From: Methylobacterium sp. 2A
Lineage (GTDB): Bacteria > Pseudomonadota > Alphaproteobacteria > Rhizobiales > Beijerinckiaceae
DNA: 64,000 nucleotides
Direction: 5' to 3'
Assembly: GCF_009806555.1 (NCBI RefSeq)
Contig: NZ_VUOK01000018.1
Coordinates: forward strand, 62,001-126,000
Below, one piece after another: positions 18,553 to 26,906 of the stretch. The notes under the pieces were generated by a model. The model did no database searches and was not told where the DNA came from. It saw nothing but the letters and a program-made list of their open reading frames with translations. The first letter of the stretch is position 1; each line of letters opens with the position of its first letter. A program made the translations under genes and the position numbers.

Positions 18553-18970
18553 TGCCGCGCTCCTGAATCCTACCCTGGAACCGGTCTATGCCGGCCGCGA
18601 GGACCATGGCCGGGCGCCGGTCCCGGCGCAAGCGGGGCGAGCGGGCTTGGCTCCGGTAGCGCGGGTGTCGCACCGAGGCAACAGCTTGGCGAGAAAGTGC
18701 ATGCCGGCCCGCTGCTGGATTTATTGTTCTCAATCACGAGTGTCTATCGACGTCTGGGATCGGTTTTGGGAAAATCAGTAATAGGGCAAATATACAAGGC
18801 GTAAAAACGTATAAGAGGCATATTTTATTGTATTTTGTCTTTCTGCTTCCAGGGCCGATTATCCTTGCGGCCTTGCCCTCGAAACCTGCACCATGCCCGG
18901 AAGGCTGCCGCGTAACGGCTCTCGAATAAGCGACGGCGCCAGGCAAAGCTGAAGGGCTTGGGGGAACACG
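18553..18970 (+). other. 418-base divergent regulatory region between the FAH gene and the FadL-type porin gene
   Basis: The last 250 bases before the porin gene include a markedly AT-rich tract (about 18715-18845) that stands out against the GC-rich surroundings and probably holds its promoter. I could not pick a confident -35/-10 pair. No gene seen. Confidence 0.4.
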
Positions 18971-20284
18971 ATGGGCGGGACAATGCGCGCGGCGATGCTC
19001 GCGGCGATAGCAATGGTCCTCGGCGCCGGAGCGGCGCATGCGGGCGCGTTCGGGATTCGGGAGCAGAGCACGCAGGCGCAGGGGCTGGCCTTCGCGGGGG
19101 CCGCGGCCGGCTCGGGCGGCCTCTCGTCGATCTTCTGGAATCCCGCGACGATCACCATGAATCCCGGCTTCGTGTCGGAGCAGAACTTCACCTTCATTGG
19201 CCTGTCCTCCACGATCCGGCCGGACCTCGGCACGAACCCGGGCTTCGCGCGCCTGGGCGGCTCCGGCGATATCGGCCAGGGGGCCGTGGTGCCGGCGGGC
19301 GCCACCTCCTATCAGATCAACGACCGCCTCTGGCTCGGCCTCTCCACCGGCGCGCCCTTCGGCCTCGTGACCAAGCCCCGGCAGGTCTGGGCCGGCGAGG
19401 TCTACGGCCGCTCGTCCCGGATCTTTTCCCTGGCGATCAACCCGGTGATCGGCTTCAAGGTCAACGAGTGGCTCTCGCTCGCCGCCGGTCCGAACATCGA
19501 ATATTTCCGCCTGACCCTGCGCCAGGCCCTGCCGATCCCCGGCATCCAGCCGACCGTCTATCCGAGTTCCTTCGTCAAGGGCGAATCCTGGGGGGTGGGC
19601 TTCACCGCCGGCGCCACGCTGACGCCGCGCGACGGCACCGTCCTGGGCATCGGCTACCGCTCCTCGGTGCATCACGACATCGACGGCTCGATCGGCGTTC
19701 CGCTGCCCAACCTGGCGCCGCTGGCCGGGCAGGTCCGCGCGAAGCTCAACACGCCCGACAAGCTGAGCGTGGGCCTGACCCAGGCGCTCTCGCCGGTCGC
19801 CCGGGTGAACCTGGGCTTCGAGTGGGACAACTGGTCGAGGCTGGGCACGGTCGGCATCGTGTCGAAGACGCTGGGCGTGCCGGTCAACAACCTGCCGCTG
19901 AACTACAAGGATGGCTACACCTACTCGATCGGCGCCGAGTACGACGCCGCGCCGAACCTGACGCTGCGCACCGGCTTCGCCTACGAGACCTCGCCGATCG
20001 ACTTCACCAACCGCTCGGTGCGCCTGCCGGACGGCAACCGCTACGACGTCTCGGTCGGCGCCAGCTACCGCTGGAGCCAGCAGCTGACCTTGAACGTGGC
20101 CTACTCGCACTTCTTCCTGAACCGCTCGCGGCTGCTGGCCGGCCTCGGCCGCGACTACAACGTCGGCAACATCGCCTTCGCGGGCGTGGTCGATTCGAGC
20201 GCCGACATCGTCTCGGTGGGCTTCCGCTACGTGTTCGGCGCCCCGCCGCCGGCTGCGCCCGCGCCGCTGGTGCGCAAGTACTGA
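18971..20284 (+). CDS. OmpP1/FadL-family outer-membrane hydrophobic-compound porin
   Basis: A 437-residue outer-membrane protein. A signal peptide (1-24, ending GAAHA) precedes the mature N-terminus GAFGIREQSTQAQGLAFAGAAAG, the FadL hatch signature, then SSIFWNPATI. Alternating strand patterns continue to the C-terminus, ending FGAPPPAAPAPLVRKY. FadL-type channels take up long-chain fatty acids or aromatic hydrophobics. The C-terminal residue is Tyr rather than the common Phe. The ATG at 18971 has GGGGGA upstream. It stands alone with its own AT-rich promoter region. Confidence 0.9.
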   Translation: MGGTMRAAMLAAIAMVLGAGAAHAGAFGIREQSTQAQGLAFAGAAAGSGGLSSIFWNPATITMNPGFVSEQNFTFIGLSSTIRPDLGTNPGFARLGGSGDIGQGAVVPAGATSYQINDRLWLGLSTGAPFGLVTKPRQVWAGEVYGRSSRIFSLAINPVIGFKVNEWLSLAAGPNIEYFRLTLRQALPIPGIQPTVYPSSFVKGESWGVGFTAGATLTPRDGTVLGIGYRSSVHHDIDGSIGVPLPNLAPLAGQVRAKLNTPDKLSVGLTQALSPVARVNLGFEWDNWSRLGTVGIVSKTLGVPVNNLPLNYKDGYTYSIGAEYDAAPNLTLRTGFAYETSPIDFTNRSVRLPDGNRYDVSVGASYRWSQQLTLNVAYSHFFLNRSRLLAGLGRDYNVGNIAFAGVVDSSADIVSVGFRYVFGAPPPAAPAPLVRKY

Positions 20285-20486
20285 AGCGGCGGTTTTCGTG
20301 CGCTTCATAGTGAGGCGCCGATCGAAGCGCGAAACCGGAAGATGGCGGTAGCGCGCGACGCAGTTTGGACCTTGAACGTATCCGCCTGTATCGCGCCTTT
20401 GACGGGATGTTGGATCAGCCACTGAGGTGGATCGCAGTCGTCCGCATCCCGTTGTTTCAGTTGTCGACGCGGCCTATCTTGAGGCC

Positions 20487-20735
20487 ATGATGGCACTGCC
20501 CGATCGTACCGGGGCCGATAAGGCCGACCAGCGGAAGGGTCATTCGGTCAGCATCAGAACCTTGATCCTGGTGCCGATAGCGGCCGGCCTGATCGCGTCG
20601 CTCTTCGCAAGGTTTGGGCTGTCGTTCTTCGACAACATTCAGCCGAAGACGCTCGATTATTTGACCGCGTTGTTCAGTGTGACCGCTTGGGGCGCATTGC
20701 TTGCCGTGGAAGCGTTCGAGAGATACCGGAAGTAG
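20487..20735 (+). CDS. Small membrane protein of unknown function (82 aa)
   Basis: Not recognised. About 82 residues with two predicted TM segments (TLILVPIAAGLIASLFARFG and LTALFSVTAWGALLAVEAF) and a basic C-terminus (ERYRK). GAGG lies just upstream of two adjacent ATGs (20487, 20490). A GTG at 20427 would extend the protein by 20 residues. It is followed at once by another small membrane protein gene on the same strand, so the two may form a small operon. Confidence 0.5.
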   Translation: MMALPDRTGADKADQRKGHSVSIRTLILVPIAAGLIASLFARFGLSFFDNIQPKTLDYLTALFSVTAWGALLAVEAFERYRK

Positions 20736-20752
20736 CCGGGAATGTCGCATCC

Positions 20753-21049
20753 ATGGAGGTTGGCGACGAGGTTTCCATCGTCGCGGGCATTGTCGTGTCG
20801 GCGCTGGGCCTCTGGTTAAGACCTCACAACCGCAGCCGCGAGCGATTTCCGCTGCTCTTGGCCAATGGCATCGCGGTCGGTCCGCTGATGCTGATCATGC
20901 TGAGCCCGTTGCCGAGTCTGATCGGCTGGAATGCCGATTTCCTCGACATTGCCATGAACGAAGGTCGGATAACGATCTTCTGGGCGGCGGCATTTGCGAC
21001 GGCCCAGTTGTTGATCGATGTGTTCAGCCCCCCGAACCGGCACCCATGA
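20753..21049 (+). CDS. Small three-TM membrane protein of unknown function (98 aa)
   Basis: Not recognised. 98 residues with hydrophobic segments at about 6-24, 35-57 and 70-90 and a short positively charged loop (RPHNRSRERF). No Shine-Dalgarno is convincing before the ATG at 20753, so expression by coupling to the preceding small gene (17 bases upstream) is possible. Convergent with phaC, 28 bases from its stop. Confidence 0.5.
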   Translation: MEVGDEVSIVAGIVVSALGLWLRPHNRSRERFPLLLANGIAVGPLMLIMLSPLPSLIGWNADFLDIAMNEGRITIFWAAAFATAQLLIDVFSPPNRHP

Positions 21050-21077
21050 TCTGACGCGACCGGGCTGCCGATGCGCC

Positions 21078-22919
21078 TCAGGCGCGCATCCGCACATAGG
21101 TCCCGGGCGCCGGCCCCAGGGATTGCAGCGCGTCGCCGCCGGGCTTGCGCGCCGGAACCCGATCCGGCGCCTGCGCCTCGATCCACTGGAACCAGTAGGG
21201 CCACCACGAGCCCTTGGTCTCCGCCGCGGCGGCGATCCAGGATTCCAGCGTCCCCTTCACCGGGCCGCCGGTCCAGTAGCCGTATTTCGGCTTCGACGGG
21301 GGGTTGATCACGCCCGCGATGTGGCCGGAGCCCGCCAGCACGAAATCGACCTTGCCGCCGAACGCCTTCGAGCCCTCGAACACCGAGAGCGCCGGGGCGA
21401 TGTGGTCCTCGCGGGTGGCGAGGTTGAAGATCGGCACCTGCACCTTCTTCAGGTCGAGCCGGACGTTGCCCAGCACCATCCTTCCCTGCGCCAGCGTGTT
21501 GTTGAGGTAGCAGTTGCGCAGGTAGAAGGAATGGTTCGCCGCCGGCATCCGGGTGGCGTCGGAATTCCAGTACAGCAGGTCGAAGGCCGTCGGCTCCTTG
21601 CCCTTGATGTAGTTGTTGACGACGTAGGGCCAGATCAGGTCGTTCGGCCGGAGCATGTTGAAGGCGTTGGCCATCCGGGAACCGTCGAGGTAGCCCTGCC
21701 GGGCCATGCGCGCCTCGACCTGGCGGATCTGTTCCTCGTCGGCGAAGACCTTCAGGTCGCCCGCATGGGTGAAGTCGACCTGGGTGGTGAGCAGCGTCGC
21801 GCTCTTGATCCGCCGGTTGCCGGTGGCGGCCTGCATGGCGAGGGTGACGGCGAGCAGCGTGCCGCCGACGCAGTAGCCGGCCGCCGTCACCGCGTTCTCG
21901 CCGGTCGCGACGCCGATCGCGTCGATCGCCGCCTCGATCCCCTCGCGCATGTAGGACTCGAAGTCCTTGTCGGCGTGACGCGAATCCGGGTTGACCCAGG
22001 AGATGCAGAACACCGTCAGCCCCTGATCGACCATCCACTTCAGGAAGCTCTTCTGGGGGTTGAGGTCGAGGATGTAGAACTTGTTGATCCAGGGCGGCAC
22101 CATCAGGAACGGGCGCCGCAGCACCGTCTCGGTGGTGGGGGCGTACTGGATCAGCTCGATCAGGTCGTTGCGGAACACCACCTCGCCGGGCGTGACCGCC
22201 ATGTTGCGGCCGACCTCGAACCCGCTCGGATCGGTCTGGCGTACGCGCAGCTGCCCGCCGCCCGCCTCAAGATCCTCCTCGTACATCTTCAGGCCGCGGA
22301 CGAGATTGGCGCCATTCTCCTGAAGGGTGTGGCGGATCAGCTCCGGGTTGGTCGGCAGAAAGTTCGAGGGCGAGAGCATGCTGGTGAGCTGGCGCAGGTA
22401 GAACTGCGCCTTGTGGCGCGTATGCGCGTCGAGCCCCTCCGCCTCCTCCACCAGCCCCTCGGCCCAGCGGGTGGCGAGCAGGTAGGCCTGCTTGATGAAG
22501 TCGAAATACGGGTTGGTGGACCATTCCGCATGGGCGAAGCGCGCATCCCGGGGCTCGGGCAGTGCCACGGGGTCGGCCGGCTGGCCCTGCAGGCGCAGGA
22601 AGGTCGAACCCCACAGCGACAGGAAGGCCTGGGACAGGCGCGCCTGCGCCTCCGCGCTCTTGTTCGGATCCGCGAGCCACGCCTCGGCCACCTGTTTGAG
22701 GACCTTGGCGGCCTCGTTCATCTCCTCGCCGGGGCCGCCGGCCGGGCCATCGGACTGGAGCAGGCGGCCGACATTGCGGCCCATCGCTTCCATGAACTGC
22801 CCGGTGTTGCGCGTCAGCGCCTCCAGATCCGGCAGGGACGGGCTGGTTCCGGCCGGCATCACGCCGTCGGAGACCGGCTTCGGAGGGGCAGTCCGGTCCG
22901 GCGCCTGAGGGCTGGTCAA
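21078..22919 (-). CDS. phaC: Class I poly(3-hydroxyalkanoate) synthase PhaC
   Basis: A 613-residue PHA synthase that polymerises 3-hydroxyacyl-CoA into storage granules. The N-terminal domain (1-240) is followed by an alpha/beta-hydrolase catalytic domain. The lipase-box-like GYCVGG contains nucleophile Cys350; the triad is completed by Asp505 (TREDHIAP) and His533 (GSGHIAGV). PPWINKFYILDLNPQKSF is conserved in class I enzymes. The length is slightly above the usual 590. The start is TTG at 22919, supported by a strong GGGAGG 6 bases upstream. No phaA, phaB or phasin gene is adjacent. Confidence 0.95.
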   Translation of the reverse strand: MTSPQAPDRTAPPKPVSDGVMPAGTSPSLPDLEALTRNTGQFMEAMGRNVGRLLQSDGPAGGPGEEMNEAAKVLKQVAEAWLADPNKSAEAQARLSQAFLSLWGSTFLRLQGQPADPVALPEPRDARFAHAEWSTNPYFDFIKQAYLLATRWAEGLVEEAEGLDAHTRHKAQFYLRQLTSMLSPSNFLPTNPELIRHTLQENGANLVRGLKMYEEDLEAGGGQLRVRQTDPSGFEVGRNMAVTPGEVVFRNDLIELIQYAPTTETVLRRPFLMVPPWINKFYILDLNPQKSFLKWMVDQGLTVFCISWVNPDSRHADKDFESYMREGIEAAIDAIGVATGENAVTAAGYCVGGTLLAVTLAMQAATGNRRIKSATLLTTQVDFTHAGDLKVFADEEQIRQVEARMARQGYLDGSRMANAFNMLRPNDLIWPYVVNNYIKGKEPTAFDLLYWNSDATRMPAANHSFYLRNCYLNNTLAQGRMVLGNVRLDLKKVQVPIFNLATREDHIAPALSVFEGSKAFGGKVDFVLAGSGHIAGVINPPSKPKYGYWTGGPVKGTLESWIAAAAETKGSWWPYWFQWIEAQAPDRVPARKPGGDALQSLGPAPGTYVRMRA

Positions 22920-23077
22920 GCGAGCCTCCCTGTGTGTTCGTCCGTCGACCCGTGCATGGGCCTCGTTTCCGACAAAATAACGAGCGAGCCAGAGTTTTCG
23001 CCAGTGCGTTCACGAATGCGACCGAAACATCCGGCTGATCTTCTCATGCCCGCCCGTCTTCTCATGGACATGTGACT

Positions 23078-23476
23078 ATGGATCGACCCGCTTTGATCCC
23101 CGTCGCTCGCGTTCAACGCACCGGCCGGCTCCCTGGCTTCACCCGCGCGGCGATTCTCGCCGTGCTCACCGGCTCGCTGGCCGCCTGTTCGGGCGATGTC
23201 GTGCGCTCGCTGGCCTCGGATGCAGGCTACGGGCCGCGCGTCGTAGCGGCACCGGACTTCGTGACCGAATCCCGCAGCAAGGCGGCGCCGGACTACATGC
23301 CGGTCGGCGTCGATGCGCCGAAGCGCGCGGTCCGGGCGAAATCCGTCACCGGTCAGAAGGAACTGGAGGCGGAACTGGAGGGCGCGCGGGGCCGCAACGA
23401 GGCCCGCGGCCGCGCCGCCGCGAGCGCCGGACAGGGCGCGGCGGCCACGATCAAGCCGGCCCCGGCACAGCCGTAA
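23078..23476 (+). CDS. Putative small lipoprotein (132 aa)
   Basis: Not recognised as a named family. The N-terminus has basic residues then a hydrophobic segment ending in a lipobox LAAC (near residue 36), so it is probably an acylated outer-membrane or periplasmic lipoprotein. The signal region is longer than usual (about 36 residues). The C-terminal third is low-complexity (RGRNEARGRAAASAGQGAAA). The ATG at 23078 or the GTG at 23072 may start it. It is divergent from phaC. Confidence 0.55.
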   Translation: MDRPALIPVARVQRTGRLPGFTRAAILAVLTGSLAACSGDVVRSLASDAGYGPRVVAAPDFVTESRSKAAPDYMPVGVDAPKRAVRAKSVTGQKELEAELEGARGRNEARGRAAASAGQGAAATIKPAPAQP

Positions 23477-23576
23477 GGGCCACGGTTTTGTGGGTCGGCG
23501 GCGGCGCACAAGTCTGTTAGACTCGGTGGTTCGCGCGACCGGCACAGATGAGAGACGCCAGCTCCGGGGCGCGCCG

Positions 23577-24806
23577 ATGGACAGGCCCATGACCGACTTT
23601 CACCGCATCAAGCGTTTGCCGCCCTACGTCTTCGAGCAGGTCAACCGGATCAAGGCCGCCGCCCGGGCGCAGGGCGCCGACATCATCGATCTCGGCATGG
23701 GCAACCCGGATCTCGACGCCCCGAAGCACGTCATCGCCAAGCTGTGCGAGACCGCCGGGCGCCCGCGCACCGACCGCTACTCGGCCTCCAAGGGCATCGC
23801 CGGGCTGCGCAAGGCCCAGGCCGGCTATTACCAGCGCCGCTTCGGCGTGAGCCTGAACCCCGACACGCAGGTCGTGGCGACGCTGGGCTCCAAGGAGGGC
23901 TTCGCCAACATGGCCCAGGCGATCACCGCCCCGGGCGATGTCGTGCTGGTGCCGAACCCGAGCTACCCGATCCACGCCTTCGGCTTCCTGATGGCGGGCG
24001 GCGTGATCCGCTCCGTGCCGGCCGAGCCGACCCCCGCGATGTTCCCGGCGCTGGAACGCGCCATGCGCCACTCGATCCCGAAGCCCGTGGCGCTCGTGGT
24101 CTGCTATCCGTCGAACCCCACCGCCTACGTGGCGAGCCTCGATTTCTACAAGGACCTCGTCGCCTTCGCGAAGCAGCACGAGCTGATCCTGCTCTCGGAC
24201 CTCGCCTACGCGGAGGTCTATTTCGACGGCAACCCGCCGCCTTCCGTGCTGCAGGTGCCGGGCGCGATCGACTGCACGGTGGAGTTCACCTCGCTGTCGA
24301 AGACCTATTCGATGGCCGGCTGGCGCATGGGCTTCGCGGTGGGCAACGAGCGCCTGCTCGCGGCGCTCACCCGTGTGAAGTCCTACCTCGATTACGGCGC
24401 CTTCACGCCGATCCAGGTCGCCGCCACCGCGGCGCTGAACGGACCGGACGATTGCATCCACGAGATGCGCAGCATCTACAAGAAGCGGCGCGACGCGCTG
24501 GTCGAATCCTTCGGCAAGGCCGGCTGGACCATTCCCTCGCCCGCGGCCTCGATGTTCGCCTGGGTGCCGATCCCCGAGCGCTACCGGGAGATGGGCAGCC
24601 TCGAATTCTCCAAGCTGCTCTTGGAAAAATCCGACGTGGCGGTGGCGCCCGGCATCGGCTTCGGCGAATTCGGCGACGACTACGTGCGCATCGCGCTCGT
24701 CGAGAACGAGCAGCGCATCCGCCAGGCCGCCCGCAACGTCCGCCGGTTCTTCGACGGCACCGACAAGACCCTGCACAACGTCGTGCCGATGGCCCGGGCC
24801 GGGTAG
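23577..24806 (+). CDS. Class I/II PLP aminotransferase (AlaC / LL-diaminopimelate aminotransferase-like)
   Basis: A 409-residue fold-type I aminotransferase. The PLP lysine is Lys242 in SLSKTYSMAGWRMGF. Substrate and cofactor motifs include IIDLGMGNPDLDAP (36-49), YSASKGIAGLRKA (68-80), NPSYPIHAF (127-135) and CYPSNPTA (176-183). Sequences like this are commonly annotated as LL-diaminopimelate aminotransferase or as alanine aminotransferase AlaC; with glutamate as likely donor, the latter is at least as plausible. Two in-frame ATGs (23577, 23589) are possible starts. It appears monocistronic. Confidence 0.87.
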   Translation: MDRPMTDFHRIKRLPPYVFEQVNRIKAAARAQGADIIDLGMGNPDLDAPKHVIAKLCETAGRPRTDRYSASKGIAGLRKAQAGYYQRRFGVSLNPDTQVVATLGSKEGFANMAQAITAPGDVVLVPNPSYPIHAFGFLMAGGVIRSVPAEPTPAMFPALERAMRHSIPKPVALVVCYPSNPTAYVASLDFYKDLVAFAKQHELILLSDLAYAEVYFDGNPPPSVLQVPGAIDCTVEFTSLSKTYSMAGWRMGFAVGNERLLAALTRVKSYLDYGAFTPIQVAATAALNGPDDCIHEMRSIYKKRRDALVESFGKAGWTIPSPAASMFAWVPIPERYREMGSLEFSKLLLEKSDVAVAPGIGFGEFGDDYVRIALVENEQRIRQAARNVRRFFDGTDKTLHNVVPMARAG

Positions 24807-24899
24807 GACGCGCATCCGACCGGGCGAGGCGGTTCGGAATGGCCCGGGCCGCCTCGGATCGCGAAACGCGGCGCCGGTCCCCGAAGCGTTGCCGGAGGC

Positions 24900-25295
24900 C
24901 TAGGCCTGCGAGGTGTCCGGGCCCGCAAATCGCCGCGTGAGCGCGTCCGCCGCGCGGGTCCTGCGCGCCGCGAGGTCACGGATCGAAACCGCGGCTTGTG
25001 CGAAACCGCCGGCCGTACCGGGCCGATCCGTTTTGGCGGTCGCCCGCGCGGCGAGGCCGTCCGCCCGATCGGTGATCGAGGCGAGCAGGGCGCGTCTGCG
25101 GGCGGCGCCGGTTGCAGACGGCGCCGCCCACATCGCGGCCAAGCCGTCGGCGAAAACCTGTGCGGCGGCTGCGGCGGCGATCGCGCCCCGGAAGTCTGTC
25201 TCCGAAGCGCCCGAGGCACGGCCTCCCGAATGGGCGCCGCCCGCCGCCGAAGATGTCGACTCGTCCCCCATCAGCGATGCGAGCGATGATCTCAT
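24900..25295 (-). CDS. Hypothetical Ala-rich protein, low confidence
   Basis: Not recognised. 131 residues, rich in Ala, Gly, Arg and Thr, with the central stretch FRGAIAAAAAAQVFADGLAAM as the only hydrophobic part. Open frames exist on both strands here. I prefer the minus strand because GGAA lies 8 bases before the ATG at 25295 and the acidic/basic balance looks more natural. It could equally be a non-coding GC-rich stretch. Confidence 0.35.
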   Translation of the reverse strand: MRSSLASLMGDESTSSAAGGAHSGGRASGASETDFRGAIAAAAAAQVFADGLAAMWAAPSATGAARRRALLASITDRADGLAARATAKTDRPGTAGGFAQAAVSIRDLAARRTRAADALTRRFAGPDTSQA

Positions 25296-25671
25296 GGCAG
25301 TCGTTCCAGGCTGGTCTGCGTCAGGACACGACAAGCTTCTAGGACAGGATGGTTAAGAAAGCTCAAAGCGCAGGTTTTATCCTGAGTTGCATCGAATGTT
25401 GCTCTATGAAATTCCGATGGCAGCCGTGAAGTATCTCCCTGCTGACCATGAATGCAGGATGGATTTGAATCTATCCTGTGTCCGGGTGCAAGTTTATTAT
25501 TCGCCGTGGCCGCGCCGATCCTCATGCCGCGAGATGCACGGTGCGCGCTGGAATTGTTGCCGCAGGGCGACAGGCTTGGCCAAAGGTGTCATCGTCCGGC
25601 TCCGGCGCTTGTCAGGGCGGACCGCGATGGCCAGGGTCGGGGGAGGGGTCTTCCCGCGTCCCGAGAGAAGC
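25296..25671 (+). other. 376-base gap with AT-richer core
   Basis: Between the uncertain minus-strand ORF and the small lipoprotein gene. The part from about 25330 to 25500 is distinctly less GC-rich and probably contains promoters firing in both directions. No gene, hairpin with T-tract or recognised motif seen. Confidence 0.35.
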
Positions 25672-25884
25672 ATGCGCCGCCTGAACCTGATCGCCGCCCT
25701 GCTGCTCGCCGCCGCGGCGTCGGCCTGCGCGCCGAACCCGATCATCGCCCGCGATCCGATCCCGGCACCCGGTCCGACGGATGTCTACGCGTGCGATTCG
25801 AAGCCGTTGCCGGTCAATGCCTTCATCTCGGATTGCAAGCCGGTGCCGGCGAGCCCGCAGGTGGTCCTGCGCGCCCGGGGCTGA
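25672..25884 (+). CDS. Small lipoprotein (70 aa)
   Basis: Not recognised as a named family. MRRLNLIAALLLAAAASACAPNP is a clear lipoprotein signal peptide with lipobox ASAC, predicting a mature lipoprotein starting at Cys19. The mature part (about 52 residues) has two further cysteines (YACDSK, SDCKP) which could form a disulfide. The ATG at 25672 follows GAGAGAAGC. A similar secreted protein gene follows 111 bases downstream on the same strand. Confidence 0.65.
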   Translation: MRRLNLIAALLLAAAASACAPNPIIARDPIPAPGPTDVYACDSKPLPVNAFISDCKPVPASPQVVLRARG

Positions 25885-25995
25885 TCCGGCCGAACGGTCG
25901 GTAACCGATCCGGTCGAAGGGGCCGGACAATCCGGCTGCGATCAGCTAGACTGTTCGTGAGTTGCCGGCCCGGCCGGCCCGTGACGGAGCATCGC

Positions 25996-26355
25996 GTGAG
26001 CACCAAGACCCTGATCGCCGCCGGACTTCTCGCCCTCATGGCGGGGCAGGGCGCCTCGGCCTCCGACGCGGCTTATGCGCCGGCGCCTTATCATGCGCCG
26101 TCCTACGTGTTCACGGCACCGAACGGGCCGACGGTCCTGAGGACCGACGGCTGCTGCCAGGTCGTCGTTCCGCCGGGCCGGCCCGATCTCGCTCAACCCG
26201 CGGTGCCGGTCGCCGAGGTGATGAATGGCGGCGGCTTCGGCTACACCGGGTTCGACTACTACAACGATCAGATCACCGAGGGACGGTTCGGCGCGCGCAA
26301 GCGGCCGAAGGAGTACGTGATCGCCCCGACCTACCTCGTGCCGCCGCGCTATTGA
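25996..26355 (+). CDS. Small secreted protein of unknown function (119 aa)
   Basis: Not recognised. The GTG at 25996 has GGAG 7 bases upstream and opens a signal peptide (TLIAAGLLALMAGQGASA), with predicted cleavage near residue 23. The mature protein is Pro-, Tyr- and Gly-rich (APAPYHAPSYVFTAPNGP, GGGFGYTGFDYYNDQ) with a vicinal CC, and ends with an aromatic residue (PPRY). This composition is typical of small alphaproteobacterial cell-envelope proteins. It is probably periplasmic. Confidence 0.65.
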   Translation: MSTKTLIAAGLLALMAGQGASASDAAYAPAPYHAPSYVFTAPNGPTVLRTDGCCQVVVPPGRPDLAQPAVPVAEVMNGGGFGYTGFDYYNDQITEGRFGARKRPKEYVIAPTYLVPPRY

Positions 26356-26368
26356 GCCGGCCGGGGCC

Positions 26369-26707
26369 TCAATCCTTGTCCGGATCGTGGCCCCAGTTCA
26401 TCAGCGACATCCGCCAGGGTGAGTCCGGATCCTTGCGGGCCGCGCCACCCTGCTTGAGATGGCGGTGGACGTAGCCCACGACCTTGCGCATGGCGGCGTA
26501 GTCGTCGTCGGTGAGATCCGCCTTCTTCGTGTCCTTGATGGCCAGGATGCGCCGGCCCATCGCATGGCCGGTCGATTCATCGCCGTCCTTCTTCTGGCCG
26601 ACCTCCTGGCTGGCGTCGCTGTCGAGGTGCTTCTTCAGCGCGGCCGGCGTCATGTTGACGGCCTCGTTGAAGTCCTTCCATGTCGCCGCGTGATCGTCAT
26701 CCGCCAT
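26369..26707 (-). CDS. DUF3140-family protein
   Basis: A 112-residue soluble protein. WKDFNEAVNMTPAALKKHLD, VGQKKDGDESTGHAMGRRI, LTDDDYAAMRKVVGYVHRHL and the terminal WRMSLMNWGHDPDKD match the DUF3140 family along its full length. The family has no established function; members are often near DNA-handling or stress genes. It is hydrophilic and helical, with no signal peptide. The ATG at 26707 follows AAGGAGACCCGCGG. It is transcribed divergently from prfB. Confidence 0.82.
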   Translation of the reverse strand: MADDDHAATWKDFNEAVNMTPAALKKHLDSDASQEVGQKKDGDESTGHAMGRRILAIKDTKKADLTDDDYAAMRKVVGYVHRHLKQGGAARKDPDSPWRMSLMNWGHDPDKD

Positions 26708-26906
26708 CCGCGGGTCTCCTTCGCGTCCAAGCCGTTCGTGCGCGGACAACGCGCCCGGCGCGGACCGGCTCGCGCGTGTCCCTGCGGTTGGGCGCCGCAC
26801 GGGTTGGAGACGCGGCGGCCGGGCGGCGTTTACAGGCCGGTGCCCGGGCGGTATCAACCCGGCCCGATACGAACCCCATTCCCGAACTCCACCCCCGAAA
26901 AACCAG

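Noticed and set aside
24913..25356. Plus-strand ORF opposite the uncertain minus-strand ORF at 24.9-25.3 kb
   Set aside because: Lacks a ribosome site and has a composition typical of shadow frames; the minus-strand reading is slightly better but also weak.
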